Origin: Deltaproteobacteria bacterium
Lineage (GTDB): Bacteria; Desulfobacterota; Dissulfuribacteria; Dissulfuribacterales; QOAL01
Reading direction: 5' to 3'
Length of the DNA: 8,720 nt
Assembly: GCA_026996955.1 (NCBI GenBank)
Contig: JALWJV010000421.1
Coordinates: 1 to 8,720 of the forward strand
Shown: positions 1 through 6,998 of the stretch, piece by piece
Layout of the letters: every line of letters begins with the position of its first letter
How positions within the stretch are numbered: the first letter of the stretch is position 1
Position numbers and translations under genes: made by a program
Notes under the pieces: model-generated
The model's input: only the letters and a program-made list of their open reading frames with translations
The model's database searches: none
What the model was told of the DNA's origin: nothing

Positions 1-1319
1 GTGCCAACAATGCAGGGGATACCAAGCTCGCGGGATACGATGGCTGCGTGACAGGTCCTTCCGCCCCTGTTTGTAACAATGGCAGAGGCAATCTTCATGA
101 TTGGCTCCCAGTCAGGGTCTGTCATGTCGGTGACAAGTACCTCTCCCTTGTTAAACTTGGTAATCTCAGTGGCATCCTGGATGACATTAACGGTTCCCTG
201 GCCGATCTTTCCGCCAACAGCCTTTCCTGTGGCAAGGATCTCGCCGGTTTCCTTGAGGACGTATGTCTCCATGAAGTTTACGTCCTTCTGGGAGTGAACT
301 GTCTCAGGCCTTGCCTGAACGATGAACAGATCCCCTGTGCCAACCTTCTCGCCGTCACCATCCTTTGCCCACTCTATGTCCATGCCCTTTCCATAGTGGT
401 CTTCAATAATGCATGCCCACTTTGCAAGGGTTATGAGCTCATCGTCAGTGCATACATAGCGGGAACGCTCGGCCGGTGTTGTTTCAATATTTTTTACAGG
501 CTCGGCAGGGTTGTCTGCATAGATCATCTTCTTCTGCTTGAGCCCCAGTTTCTTACTTACAATTGGGCGGAAACCCTGCTTGAGCGTGGGTTTGAAAACG
601 TAAAACTCATCGGGATTAACAGCACCCTGAACGACATTCTCCCCCAGTCCCCAGGCGCCGGTAATGTAAACTACGTCGTCAAATCCGCTCTCTGTATCCA
701 TTGTAAACATGACGCCTGAGCTTGCACTGTCACTCCTGACCATCTTCTGAACCGCAATGGAGAGATAGACATCAAAGTGACCAAATCCCTTGTCATGACG
801 ATAGGAAATCGCGCGATTGGTAAAGAGGCTTGCAAAGCAGCGGTGACATGCGTCTATCAGCGCATCAGTTCCTGTGATATTGAGGTAGGTATCCTGCTGG
901 CCTGCAAAGGAGGCATCAGGCAGGTCCTCGGCTGTTGCAGAGGAGCGCACGGCAACGTCAACATTTGGGCCATACTCCTTCTCCATCTCTGCATAGGCAG
1001 TCTTGATGGCATCTTCAAGGTCTGCAGGAAATTTTGCATTCAGAATTATATCCCTTACCTTCTGCCCCTTTGCCTGAAGGTCTTCAATGTTGTGGGTATC
1101 CAGACCCTCAAGTGCATCCTTGACAGCCTGCTCAATGCCAGCCTCCTTGAGAAGGTGCTGATATGCTGCGGCAGTAATTGCAAACCCGTTGGGAACCTTT
1201 ACACCCTTGTCTGTAAGATGCTGGTACATCTCCCCCAGTGAGGCGTTCTTGCCACCCACCAGAGGCACATCTTTAATTCCAATTTCCTTGAACCATAAAA
1301 TAAACGGCTGGTCACTCAT
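1..1319 (-). CDS. ppsA: Phosphoenolpyruvate synthase, N-terminal part (cut by the left window edge)
   Basis: Converts pyruvate, ATP and water to phosphoenolpyruvate, AMP and phosphate in the cytoplasm, the entry step of gluconeogenesis from pyruvate. The 439 visible codons begin MSDQPFILWF and cover the nucleotide-binding PEP/pyruvate dikinase N-terminal domain (about residues 15-340) and the start of the phosphohistidine swivel domain. Visible landmarks are VGGKNASLGEM (21-31), RSSATAEDLPDASFAGQQD (125-143), MDIEWA (313-318), QARPET (335-340), DPDW (401-404) and GGRTCHAAI (419-427). His424 in the last motif is the expected phosphorylated residue. The C-terminal PEP-binding TIM barrel lies outside the window. 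The start is backed by a strong AAGGAGG ribosome site (1330-1336 on the complement), 10 bases upstream. The family is about 790 residues long, so slightly more than half is present. Pyruvate phosphate dikinase is the main alternative, but the motif wording fits PEP synthase better. Confidence 0.95.
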   Translation of the reverse strand, partial: MSDQPFILWFKEIGIKDVPLVGGKNASLGEMYQHLTDKGVKVPNGFAITAAAYQHLLKEAGIEQAVKDALEGLDTHNIEDLQAKGQKVRDIILNAKFPADLEDAIKTAYAEMEKEYGPNVDVAVRSSATAEDLPDASFAGQQDTYLNITGTDALIDACHRCFASLFTNRAISYRHDKGFGHFDVYLSIAVQKMVRSDSASSGVMFTMDTESGFDDVVYITGAWGLGENVVQGAVNPDEFYVFKPTLKQGFRPIVSKKLGLKQKKMIYADNPAEPVKNIETTPAERSRYVCTDDELITLAKWACIIEDHYGKGMDIEWAKDGDGEKVGTGDLFIVQARPETVHSQKDVNFMETYVLKETGEILATGKAVGGKIGQGTVNVIQDATEITKFNKGEVLVTDMTDPDWEPIMKIASAIVTNRGGRTCHAAIVSRELGIPCIVG

Positions 1320-1329
1320 TAACCGACAT

Positions 1330-1336
1330 CCTCCTT
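1330..1336 (-). promoter_or_regulatory. Ribosome binding site of ppsA
   Basis: The minus strand reads AAGGAGG here, a full Shine-Dalgarno match 10 bases before the ATG at 1319-1317. It fixes the ppsA start. Confidence 0.85.
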
Positions 1337-1456
1337 GCGCTGAATGCTGAAAAGACTATGCAATTTTATACGGGGCTGCCTGTATCGGCTTGCTGAAGAT
1401 TGTAAAAAAACCAAGCAGGCTGATCCCAACCCCTATCAATTATTATCGCATTAGGG

Positions 1457-1486
1457 AATGTATCAAGGTGTAGCATATTTTGTCAA
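1457..1486 (-). promoter_or_regulatory. Sigma70-like promoter for ppsA
   Basis: On the minus strand a perfect -35 hexamer TTGACA (1486-1481) is followed after 18 bases by TACATT (1462-1457), a 4/6 match to TATAAT. The -35 box begins one base after the acpS stop codon. Transcription would start near 1450 and give ppsA a leader of about 130 nt. This suggests ppsA can be transcribed independently of acpS. The motif match is direct; activity is inferred. Confidence 0.6.
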
Positions 1487-1487
1487 C

Positions 1488-1865
1488 TCAATCCTCAAGA
1501 ATTACAACCGCATGTGCATATTCATGTTCATGAGTCAGGCTCAAATGCCACCTGCGCGCCCCCTGAGCCACAGCAATTTCAAGGGCAGATCCAGAGAGTT
1601 TCAGGGCTGGTTTGCCCTGTTCATCATGGATTACACAAATCTGCCGCCAGGAAACCCCCTTGCTCATACCTGTGCCAAGGGCCTTTGAGCACGCCTCCTT
1701 TGCTGCGAAACGTATGGCAAAAAAATGGGCCGGGTCCCTGTGGGAAAGGCAGTATGAAATCTCATCGTTGCAGAATATGCGGTTGATAAAGCGCTCACCC
1801 CATCGTGTGTAAATTTCCGCAATGCGCGGAATATGGACAAGATCTGTCCCTAGGCCTTTAATCAT
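1488..1865 (-). CDS. acpS: Holo-[acyl-carrier-protein] synthase (4'-phosphopantetheinyl transferase)
   Basis: Transfers the 4'-phosphopantetheine group of coenzyme A to the active-site serine of acyl carrier protein, making it competent for fatty acid synthesis; acts in the cytoplasm. The 125-residue product has the usual AcpS length. It shows the N-terminal GTDLV motif (6-10) with metal-binding Asp8, the RFAAKEACSKALGTG block (52-66) with Glu57, and the C-terminal SLTHEHEYAHAVVIL segment typical of the family. The start at MIKGLGTDL puts the GTDL motif at its usual distance from the N-terminus. A purine-rich AGGGGAG stretch lies immediately upstream (1868-1874 on the complement), rather close to the ATG. 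It sits upstream of ppsA on the same strand with 168 bp between them, and diverges from the TonB receptor gene. A biochemical link to ppsA is not evident. Confidence 0.95.
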   Translation of the reverse strand: MIKGLGTDLVHIPRIAEIYTRWGERFINRIFCNDEISYCLSHRDPAHFFAIRFAAKEACSKALGTGMSKGVSWRQICVIHDEQGKPALKLSGSALEIAVAQGARRWHLSLTHEHEYAHAVVILED

Positions 1866-1911
1866 TTCTCCCCTGTATTTAATTTTGCTGGAGAATTGCT
1901 TACGATGCTAT

Positions 1912-1933
1912 CAAGAAAAAATATTTTTCCTTG
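1912..1933. repeat. 22-bp AT-rich imperfect palindrome, candidate operator
   Basis: The arms CAAGAAAAAAT and ATTTTTCCTTG are reverse complements except for one mismatched pair (A at 1916 against C at 1929). The site lies 47 bp upstream of the acpS start and overlaps the possible shared -35 core at 1931-1937. It could be a dimeric repressor site or a small AT-rich hairpin. No known regulator consensus was recognised. Confidence 0.4.
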
Positions 1934-2078
1934 GCAAAAAAGCACTCCACATGTAATTAAAAAACAAACATCTTTCAAGTAATGGAATAATTTGTTCAGC
2001 ATCTAAATTAAAACATTAAACCCCTTAACAGCTCTCAAGATCACGGATTTCAAGGAGAAGCATAACAAACCTGTTGCA

Positions 2079-2082
2079 GAGG
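2079..2082 (+). promoter_or_regulatory. Probable ribosome binding site for the TonB receptor at start 2093
   Basis: A GAGG core (2079-2082, within CAGAGGC) lies 10 bases before the ATG at 2093. No comparable purine-rich site precedes the later in-frame ATGs at 2189, 2195, 2201 or 2243. The site therefore favours the upstream start, even though the resulting N-terminus is unusually long. Confidence 0.45.
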
Positions 2083-2092
2083 CGTAACAATA

Positions 2093-4171
2093 ATGTTACA
2101 AAACATTAGATACAAACTACATACCATGGCAATAATCGTTCCATCATCCGGTTTTTTTCCAGATTTCACACTTCCGGCCTATTTTTCTATGCCTATGCCA
2201 ATGCCATGCACCACACCAAACATCTCAAGAATAACGAAATCAATGTTATTGGTTGCATTAACCTTGATTGCGTTACGTACCGGCAGGGCAGAGGCAACCG
2301 CACTTACCGGAGAAATGCTCCTCTTCCAGGAGATTCCCAGGGTAACCACTGCATCCCGCCAGACCGTATCAGTCCTGGAATCCCCGGCAACCGCGACTGT
2401 TATCACCAGGGAGGATATCCTTCACAGCGGCTTCAACAGCACATCAGACCTTGTTAGGTTCATAACCGGAATTGACTACTTTAAAAATTCAGGCGCAGGC
2501 CCAAATGTAGGCATGCGTGGCGTTAACGGTGTTCAGGCCAACCAGGTACTGGTACTCCTTGATGGAAGACCAATCTTCAATCCTGCAAGAAACTCTAACC
2601 AGTGCGCACTTATTCCATCTTTTCCCAATGATATAGAGCGCATTGAAATCATCCGCGGCCCTGGCTCTGCACTCTATGGCTCAAATGCCTTTGCCGGTGT
2701 GATAAACATCATTACACGCACCCCTGAAGATATTGACGGCGTTGACCTTATGGCATCAACTGGAACGTTCAGCAGTGGCCTTTATAATTTTGATGCAGGC
2801 AAGCGGGATGGAAAGTTCAGTTACAAGCTTACAGGAGGATGGATCCAGGAGTCATCTCCAGACGACCATGATAACCAGGTAAAGGGCTTGTTAAAATTTG
2901 CCGGGAACATAGGCTACAAATGGCAGCCGGAACGAAATGCCGAGCTCTCTTTTGGAGTCACAAGCGGAAGCATTGCTGTTCTCCCCCTGTACGCCATGAG
3001 CACCTTTGATCAGGACGGAGAAGATGCATTTGTACGCACCAAGCTCAACATTGACAACACCCATTTTGACCTCTGGTGGCGACATCATAGCACATCAGCG
3101 GATGTTGCCTCAATAAGAGGCAGCAATAAACATTACTGGAAGTTCGATAACATAAACCTTACAGCACACCACAAATTCTACTGGAAAAATCATGAGACAA
3201 TAACCGGCGCGGAGTTAAGGATGTCCTATCTGGGTGCTACCTCTTATGACAAATGGCACCAACAGTTTCTTTACAGTCTGTTCATGGAAGACCGCTGGTA
3301 CCTGCCCCACAACTTTAACATATTCCTTAGCGCCAGGTATGATCACCAGTCCCGTGCCGGCGGGGCATTCTCCCCCCGCCTCAGCATTGTAAAACAGATT
3401 GGTGCAACACAGTCACTTCGTCTCAGCGCGTCGCAGGCATTCAAATATCCCTCCTATTTACAAAACTATATGGACCAGACCACTGAATTTGGAAGTTTCA
3501 CCTTTGAACACTTTGGAAATCGTCATCTGGACCCAGAAAAACTGGTGTCAGTAGAGCTTGCCTACCAGGCATGGAACATGAGCGGACTCAGTGCCATGGC
3601 AGCACTTTTCTACAATAATTACAGTGACATCATTGACTTTGACATGGCCATGAACCATCGACAGATCAACTTGACCTACGATAACATGTACAGCATGCAC
3701 CAGTATGGTGGAGAACTGGAACTGAGCTACCGGTTCAATACCAACCTGCTGGTCAGGTTCAATTACAGTTACGTCTGGAAACAGAAAAGGGACAATATCA
3801 CTTTCGGACCCGTTCCATCCAACCAGATAAACGGGGAAATCAGATATGACCATGAATCCGGCCTGTGGATTGACCTCAGAATCCACTGGCAGGATGATTC
3901 CGATTATTCAACCGGCATCAGGGTGCCTTCAGGCTCGGCTCCACCCTCTGCCGGTACAATTAATCCGGTAGAGATCATTCAGAGCCTGTCAGGATGGCAT
4001 TCAATGGACTCCTACACCTATGGTGATCTTTCAGCAGGTTACATGCCCAAAAACTGGCCATTTTCAATTACATGTGCAGTTCATAACCTGTTTCATGACC
4101 GGACAATGGAATACCCGGCCGGGCCAAAACCCGACACCACTTTTACTGGAAGAATCACCTGGCACTTTTAG
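2093..4171 (+). CDS. TonB-dependent outer-membrane receptor (plug plus beta-barrel)
   Basis: Predicted outer-membrane gated channel that imports a scarce ligand using energy from TonB-ExbB-ExbD; the ligand is unknown. The 692-residue product has a hydrophobic export signal at about 51-61 (MLLVALTLIAL), with likely cleavage after the alanines near 66-70. A short linker EIPRVTTAS (80-88) could act as the TonB box. The plug domain (about 95-209) shows the family landmarks ITREDI, LLDGRP (155-160), IERIEIIRGPGSALYGS (181-197) and GVINIITR (202-209). The rest, about 210-692, is rich in alternating aromatic and polar residues like a 22-strand barrel and ends in WHF, the usual terminal aromatic. There is no N-terminal STN signalling domain, so it is not a FecA-type transducer. 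About 50 residues precede the signal core, so the true start may be M33, M35 or M37 (ATG at 2189, 2195 or 2201). It is first in an operon with the binding protein and kinase. Confidence 0.9.
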   Translation: MLQNIRYKLHTMAIIVPSSGFFPDFTLPAYFSMPMPMPCTTPNISRITKSMLLVALTLIALRTGRAEATALTGEMLLFQEIPRVTTASRQTVSVLESPATATVITREDILHSGFNSTSDLVRFITGIDYFKNSGAGPNVGMRGVNGVQANQVLVLLDGRPIFNPARNSNQCALIPSFPNDIERIEIIRGPGSALYGSNAFAGVINIITRTPEDIDGVDLMASTGTFSSGLYNFDAGKRDGKFSYKLTGGWIQESSPDDHDNQVKGLLKFAGNIGYKWQPERNAELSFGVTSGSIAVLPLYAMSTFDQDGEDAFVRTKLNIDNTHFDLWWRHHSTSADVASIRGSNKHYWKFDNINLTAHHKFYWKNHETITGAELRMSYLGATSYDKWHQQFLYSLFMEDRWYLPHNFNIFLSARYDHQSRAGGAFSPRLSIVKQIGATQSLRLSASQAFKYPSYLQNYMDQTTEFGSFTFEHFGNRHLDPEKLVSVELAYQAWNMSGLSAMAALFYNNYSDIIDFDMAMNHRQINLTYDNMYSMHQYGGELELSYRFNTNLLVRFNYSYVWKQKRDNITFGPVPSNQINGEIRYDHESGLWIDLRIHWQDDSDYSTGIRVPSGSAPPSAGTINPVEIIQSLSGWHSMDSYTYGDLSAGYMPKNWPFSITCAVHNLFHDRTMEYPAGPKPDTTFTGRITWHF

Positions 4172-4197
4172 ATCACCTTCCTGAGAAATTACGTTAA

Positions 4198-5160
4198 ATG
4201 GCAGCAGGCATCAAAAAATACAGTAACACCTTTATGGCAATTGTTCTTTGCGCCGTGGTGTTTCAACCGCTGCTGTCCCTATGCCCGGTTATAGCACATG
4301 CGGGGAGAGTTGTTGCAATCATCACCAGCGATACCATCCCGGCCTACGAAGAGGCAGTTTCCGGTATAGAAGAAACCCTTACATCAGCCCCGGCAGAGAC
4401 CCAGGCAGAAACCATCCGGATGAACCTTGGAAGTTCATCAGCATTCTCAATCGCCAAGCGCATTAAACAGCTTGCTCCGGCAGTCATTGTCACAGTTGGC
4501 ACCAAGGCTACAATGTCGGCTCTAGGCATGAATCTCGATATACCACTGGTATTTTCAATGGTTCTTGACCCGCCTACAAAACTTTTAAACAATGATAATG
4601 TTACCGGAGTGCTTCTTGACATTCCGCCGGAAATTCAGATTGAATGGATAAAAAAGATAATACCAGGCGTCACACGTATAGGAATTATCTACACAGGTGC
4701 AACTGAAAAATGGCTGAATCGCCTTGTTGCAGTAATGCCACGTATGGGATGCCAGGCAGTTGCACTGAAAATTAACCGGATATCAGAGCTTACAGACATG
4801 CTTGAAAAACTGGAAGAAGAGGCCCAAGTGCTGCTGGCGGTTCCTGATGGTGAAATCTACAACAGCATCATCTCCCCTCGGATAATCCTCTTCTGTCTCC
4901 ACCACAAGATACCGTTTATAGGGCTCTCCGGCAATTTTACAAGGGCAGGGGCACTGTTTGCACTGGACTGTGACTACCGCTCCACAGGGAAGCAGACAGG
5001 AGAGCTGGTCAACCTAATTCTAAAGGGGCAAAGTCCTTCAAACCTAATGTTCCGGTATCCTGACAGGTTTATCCCCTGCATCAACATGCATACGGCCAGA
5101 ATGCTTGGAATCCACATAGACCGCAAAATCCTTGAAAATGCAAGGATACTTGCAGACTAA
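4198..5160 (+). CDS. Periplasmic ABC transporter-type substrate-binding protein (ABC_sub_bind family)
   Basis: Predicted periplasmic ligand-binding protein of the PF04392 (TrpX-like) family. The 320-residue product starts with a Sec signal: Lys6 and Lys7, a hydrophobic core at about 12-32, and an AHA cleavage motif after residue 35. The cysteine at 29 lacks a lipobox, so a soluble rather than lipid-anchored protein is expected. Family hallmarks are PAVIVTVGTKATMSAL followed by IPLVFSMVLDP and NVTGVLLDIPPEIQIEWIKKIIPGVTRIGIIY, then the second lobe with VLLAVPDGEIYNS and IPFIGLSG. It begins 26 bp after the receptor stop and ends 2 bp before the kinase start. Its ribosome site is weak (GAGAAA, about 12 bases upstream), so coupling to the preceding gene is plausible. 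No permease or ATPase gene is nearby, so a sensing role with the kinase is likelier than classical ABC uptake. The ligand cannot be deduced. Confidence 0.87.
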   Translation: MAAGIKKYSNTFMAIVLCAVVFQPLLSLCPVIAHAGRVVAIITSDTIPAYEEAVSGIEETLTSAPAETQAETIRMNLGSSSAFSIAKRIKQLAPAVIVTVGTKATMSALGMNLDIPLVFSMVLDPPTKLLNNDNVTGVLLDIPPEIQIEWIKKIIPGVTRIGIIYTGATEKWLNRLVAVMPRMGCQAVALKINRISELTDMLEKLEEEAQVLLAVPDGEIYNSIISPRIILFCLHHKIPFIGLSGNFTRAGALFALDCDYRSTGKQTGELVNLILKGQSPSNLMFRYPDRFIPCINMHTARMLGIHIDRKILENARILAD

Positions 5161-5162
5161 TT

Positions 5163-6815
5163 ATGTTCCGCCCCACACTGGCATTCAAATTTATAACCCT
5201 TATTTCGCTTATTCTCATACTGACCTTTTCGTGCATTGGAATATTCCTGTTCCGTCATCAACAGGAAATCCTGTATTCAGATCTGCAAACACTTGCCCTT
5301 TCACTTACACGCAACCTCTCTGCAAACAGTGTTTACGGCATGGTCACCCGAAACATCACCAATCTCTCAAACCTTTTGCATTCGCTTTCAAATTATGATG
5401 ACGTTGCATTTGCATGGATAGAGGATAATTCCCACAAGGTATTAGCAAGCTATGGCACGGTCCCCCGCACCCTAGGTTCAGGCACGGTCACTGCCATCAG
5501 AAAAATGTTCCCTGACAATGGCTATCAACACTCATCTCCTGAAATTGTTCGGGTTCAGGAAGGTCAGGGGATATGGATTATCAAGCAACCTATCATGATT
5601 CCCCAACTTACGTCGCCGGATGAACTCATCCTTGGTTCCGAAGGGACGAAGACGCCTGCTGAAAAAGGTGGAGAACTGTACGTGGGAATCTCCCTCGAAC
5701 GGGTTAAGAGGACATTGCGCATACTGCAGACAAGTTCTCTAATACTGCTTGCAGCCATTGCAGGACTGTCTCTCTTGCTGACCCTGGTCCTGGTGCAGTG
5801 GATATCACGGCCATTAAAAAAACTTACCCAGGCAACAGAACATGTAATTGCGGGGATTCTGCCTACCCGGGTGGATATAAACTCACGGGACGAAATAGGA
5901 GAACTGGCAACCGCCTTTAACAACATGATAGACCAGGTGGGACAGAGCAAAAAGGCAATCGAGCTGGCATACAGCGAACTGGAAAGGGCAAACCAGTCTC
6001 TTGAAGAGACCGTTGAGCAGCGAACTGCAGAGCTCCGGGAAACCATAAGCCAGCTCACCAAGGCAAGGGATGAGCTTGAATCCGCCTATTCTGAAATGAA
6101 GCAGATGTATCACTCAAAAGCTGCATTTCTGCGGGCGGCCTCCCATGAACTCCGCACACCGCTTACGGCTATCAAGGCAAACGTGGACTTCCTCTATTCA
6201 TTTTACGCTGACTCCCTTGGAGAAGAAGGACGTGACATAATCAGGACTGTTCAGAAAAATATTAACAACATGCAGGCCATGGTGGAGGACATGCTTGAGA
6301 TGGTGAGGCTTGACATTGGAGCCCTGCCCCTTGAAATAGAAGCCTTTCACCTGGCTCCCCTGGCAAGGGCCTGTATTAACGAACTACAGGCGCTACAGGC
6401 AGAGATTCATGTTGAAATGGGCATTCCAGAATGGCTTGTGGTCAATGCGGACAAAACCAAAATTCATGATGTGCTAATCAACATCTTGAATAACGCCTAC
6501 CGTCACACTCCAGATAAAGGAAGCGTGGTAATTTCAGCCGCGCTTGAAGGACAGGACATTGTCATAAACATTTCCGACACCGGCGAAGGTATAGATGAAG
6601 AACACCTGAACCACCTGTTCGAACCCTTTTACCAGGCGCATCAGGGCAAGGGAGGAACCGGCCTGGGACTTTCTATTGTTAAGAGCATTATTGACAGGCA
6701 CGGCGGCACCATTGAAGTTCAATCCAGACCCGGCAGAGGAACCACCTTTATCATCCGGCTTCCAGGGCAGCCGCCAGTATCTCCCAAACAGGACATTCAT
6801 GCACCGAACCGGTGA
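5163..6815 (+). CDS. Membrane sensor histidine kinase with periplasmic sensor and HAMP domain
   Basis: Inner-membrane two-component kinase of 550 residues. Order: first membrane helix (about 8-30), periplasmic sensor region (about 31-188), second helix (about 191-213), HAMP (about 214-265), coiled coil (about 266-325), HisKA and HATPase domains. The H-box FLRAASHELRTPLTAIKAN places the phosphorylated histidine at 328. ATP-binding boxes are intact: N-box ILNNAYRHTP with Asn444, G1 DTGEGI (472-477), F-box FEPFYQ (486-491) and G2 GGTGLGLSI (497-505). No receiver domain is fused, and no response regulator gene lies beside it. The sensor region carries ANSVYGMVTRN and FAWIEDNSHKVLASYG, wording common in Cache/PAS-like periplasmic sensors. 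It starts 2 bp after the binding-protein stop, with AAGGA about 16 bases upstream, which suggests translational coupling. The target pathway is unknown. Confidence 0.93.
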   Translation: MFRPTLAFKFITLISLILILTFSCIGIFLFRHQQEILYSDLQTLALSLTRNLSANSVYGMVTRNITNLSNLLHSLSNYDDVAFAWIEDNSHKVLASYGTVPRTLGSGTVTAIRKMFPDNGYQHSSPEIVRVQEGQGIWIIKQPIMIPQLTSPDELILGSEGTKTPAEKGGELYVGISLERVKRTLRILQTSSLILLAAIAGLSLLLTLVLVQWISRPLKKLTQATEHVIAGILPTRVDINSRDEIGELATAFNNMIDQVGQSKKAIELAYSELERANQSLEETVEQRTAELRETISQLTKARDELESAYSEMKQMYHSKAAFLRAASHELRTPLTAIKANVDFLYSFYADSLGEEGRDIIRTVQKNINNMQAMVEDMLEMVRLDIGALPLEIEAFHLAPLARACINELQALQAEIHVEMGIPEWLVVNADKTKIHDVLINILNNAYRHTPDKGSVVISAALEGQDIVINISDTGEGIDEEHLNHLFEPFYQAHQGKGGTGLGLSIVKSIIDRHGGTIEVQSRPGRGTTFIIRLPGQPPVSPKQDIHAPNR

Positions 6816-6938
6816 GAATTCGACAATCGCTCAATCCAGAAGTGGTAAATTTTGATGTTACTGTTCAGCGTAAAAACCAACATCCCACCATTCATGCCGC
6901 AATAACGTATTTATTTTATTCCTTATTTCAATGGGTTG

Positions 6939-6966
6939 AAAAAAATTCAAAAAAATTTTCAAAAAA
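6939..6966 (+). promoter_or_regulatory. Phased A-tracts, candidate UP element and curved DNA upstream of the groE promoter
   Basis: Three A-tracts, 7, 7 and 6 A long (6939-6945, 6949-6955, 6961-6966), have centres 10 and about 11.5 bp apart, close to one helical turn. They lie directly upstream of the -35 box. The A-tract, TTTT, A-tract arrangement at 6949-6966 resembles a sigma70 UP element. The tracts are seen directly; curvature and contact with the RNA polymerase alpha subunit are inferred. Confidence 0.5.
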
Positions 6967-6970
6967 CCTC

Positions 6971-6998
6971 TTGCACACCTCTTTTTCATGCTTATATT
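6971..6998 (+). promoter_or_regulatory. Probable sigma70-like promoter of groESL
   Basis: TTGCAC (6971-6976) and TATATT (6993-6998, 5/6 match to TATAAT) are separated by 16 bases. The -35 match is modest, 3/6. The -10 overlaps the first bases of the CIRCE element, which is the classic position for HrcA to block transcription. Confidence 0.6.

Larger units (their letters stand above)
1320..1487. other. Intergenic region between acpS and ppsA
   Basis: This 168-bp gap contains the ppsA promoter, its presumed leader and its ribosome site. The leader can form short imperfect pairings: GCCTG at 1378-1382 with CAGGC at 1416-1420, and GCTTG at 1388-1392 with CAAGC at 1412-1416. On the minus strand a run of seven T follows CTTGG, but no strong GC stem sits directly before it, so a terminator is not called. 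Confidence 0.5.
1866..2092. other. Divergent intergenic region between acpS and the TonB receptor gene
   Basis: This 227-bp AT-rich stretch should hold the control signals for both acpS (leftward) and the receptor operon (rightward). It contains an imperfect palindrome (1912-1933). A TTGGCAA core at 1931-1937 can be read as a -35-like box on either strand, TTGGCA rightward and TTGCCA leftward. The best rightward -10 candidate is TGTAAT at 1952-1957, with a short 15-base spacer. No convincing Fur box, cobalamin riboswitch or small gene was recognised. An AAGGAG at 2052-2057 has no in-frame start for the receptor at a suitable distance. Confidence 0.5.

Noticed and set aside
48..1241. Long plus-strand open frames at 48-719 (223 codons) and 777-1241 (154 codons)
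   Set aside because: They lie antisense to the clear ppsA reading frame, have no ribosome sites or recognisable domains, and are explained by the codon usage of ppsA.
1404..1425. Intrinsic terminator after acpS on the minus strand
   Set aside because: There is a T7 run, but no GC-rich stem directly precedes it on that strand.
1866..2092. Cobalamin riboswitch or Fur box upstream of the TonB receptor
   Set aside because: Searched by eye because such receptors are often controlled by these. No B12-box-like core and no convincing GATAAT-type inverted repeat was found.
2074..2109. Possible 11-codon leader peptide starting at TTG and overlapping the receptor start
   Set aside because: The TTG start is 16 bases from the AAGGAG, and nothing indicates selection on the peptide.
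6850..6890. Intrinsic terminator after the kinase gene
   Set aside because: The GATGTT and AACATC pair is weak, has a long loop and is not followed by a T-run.
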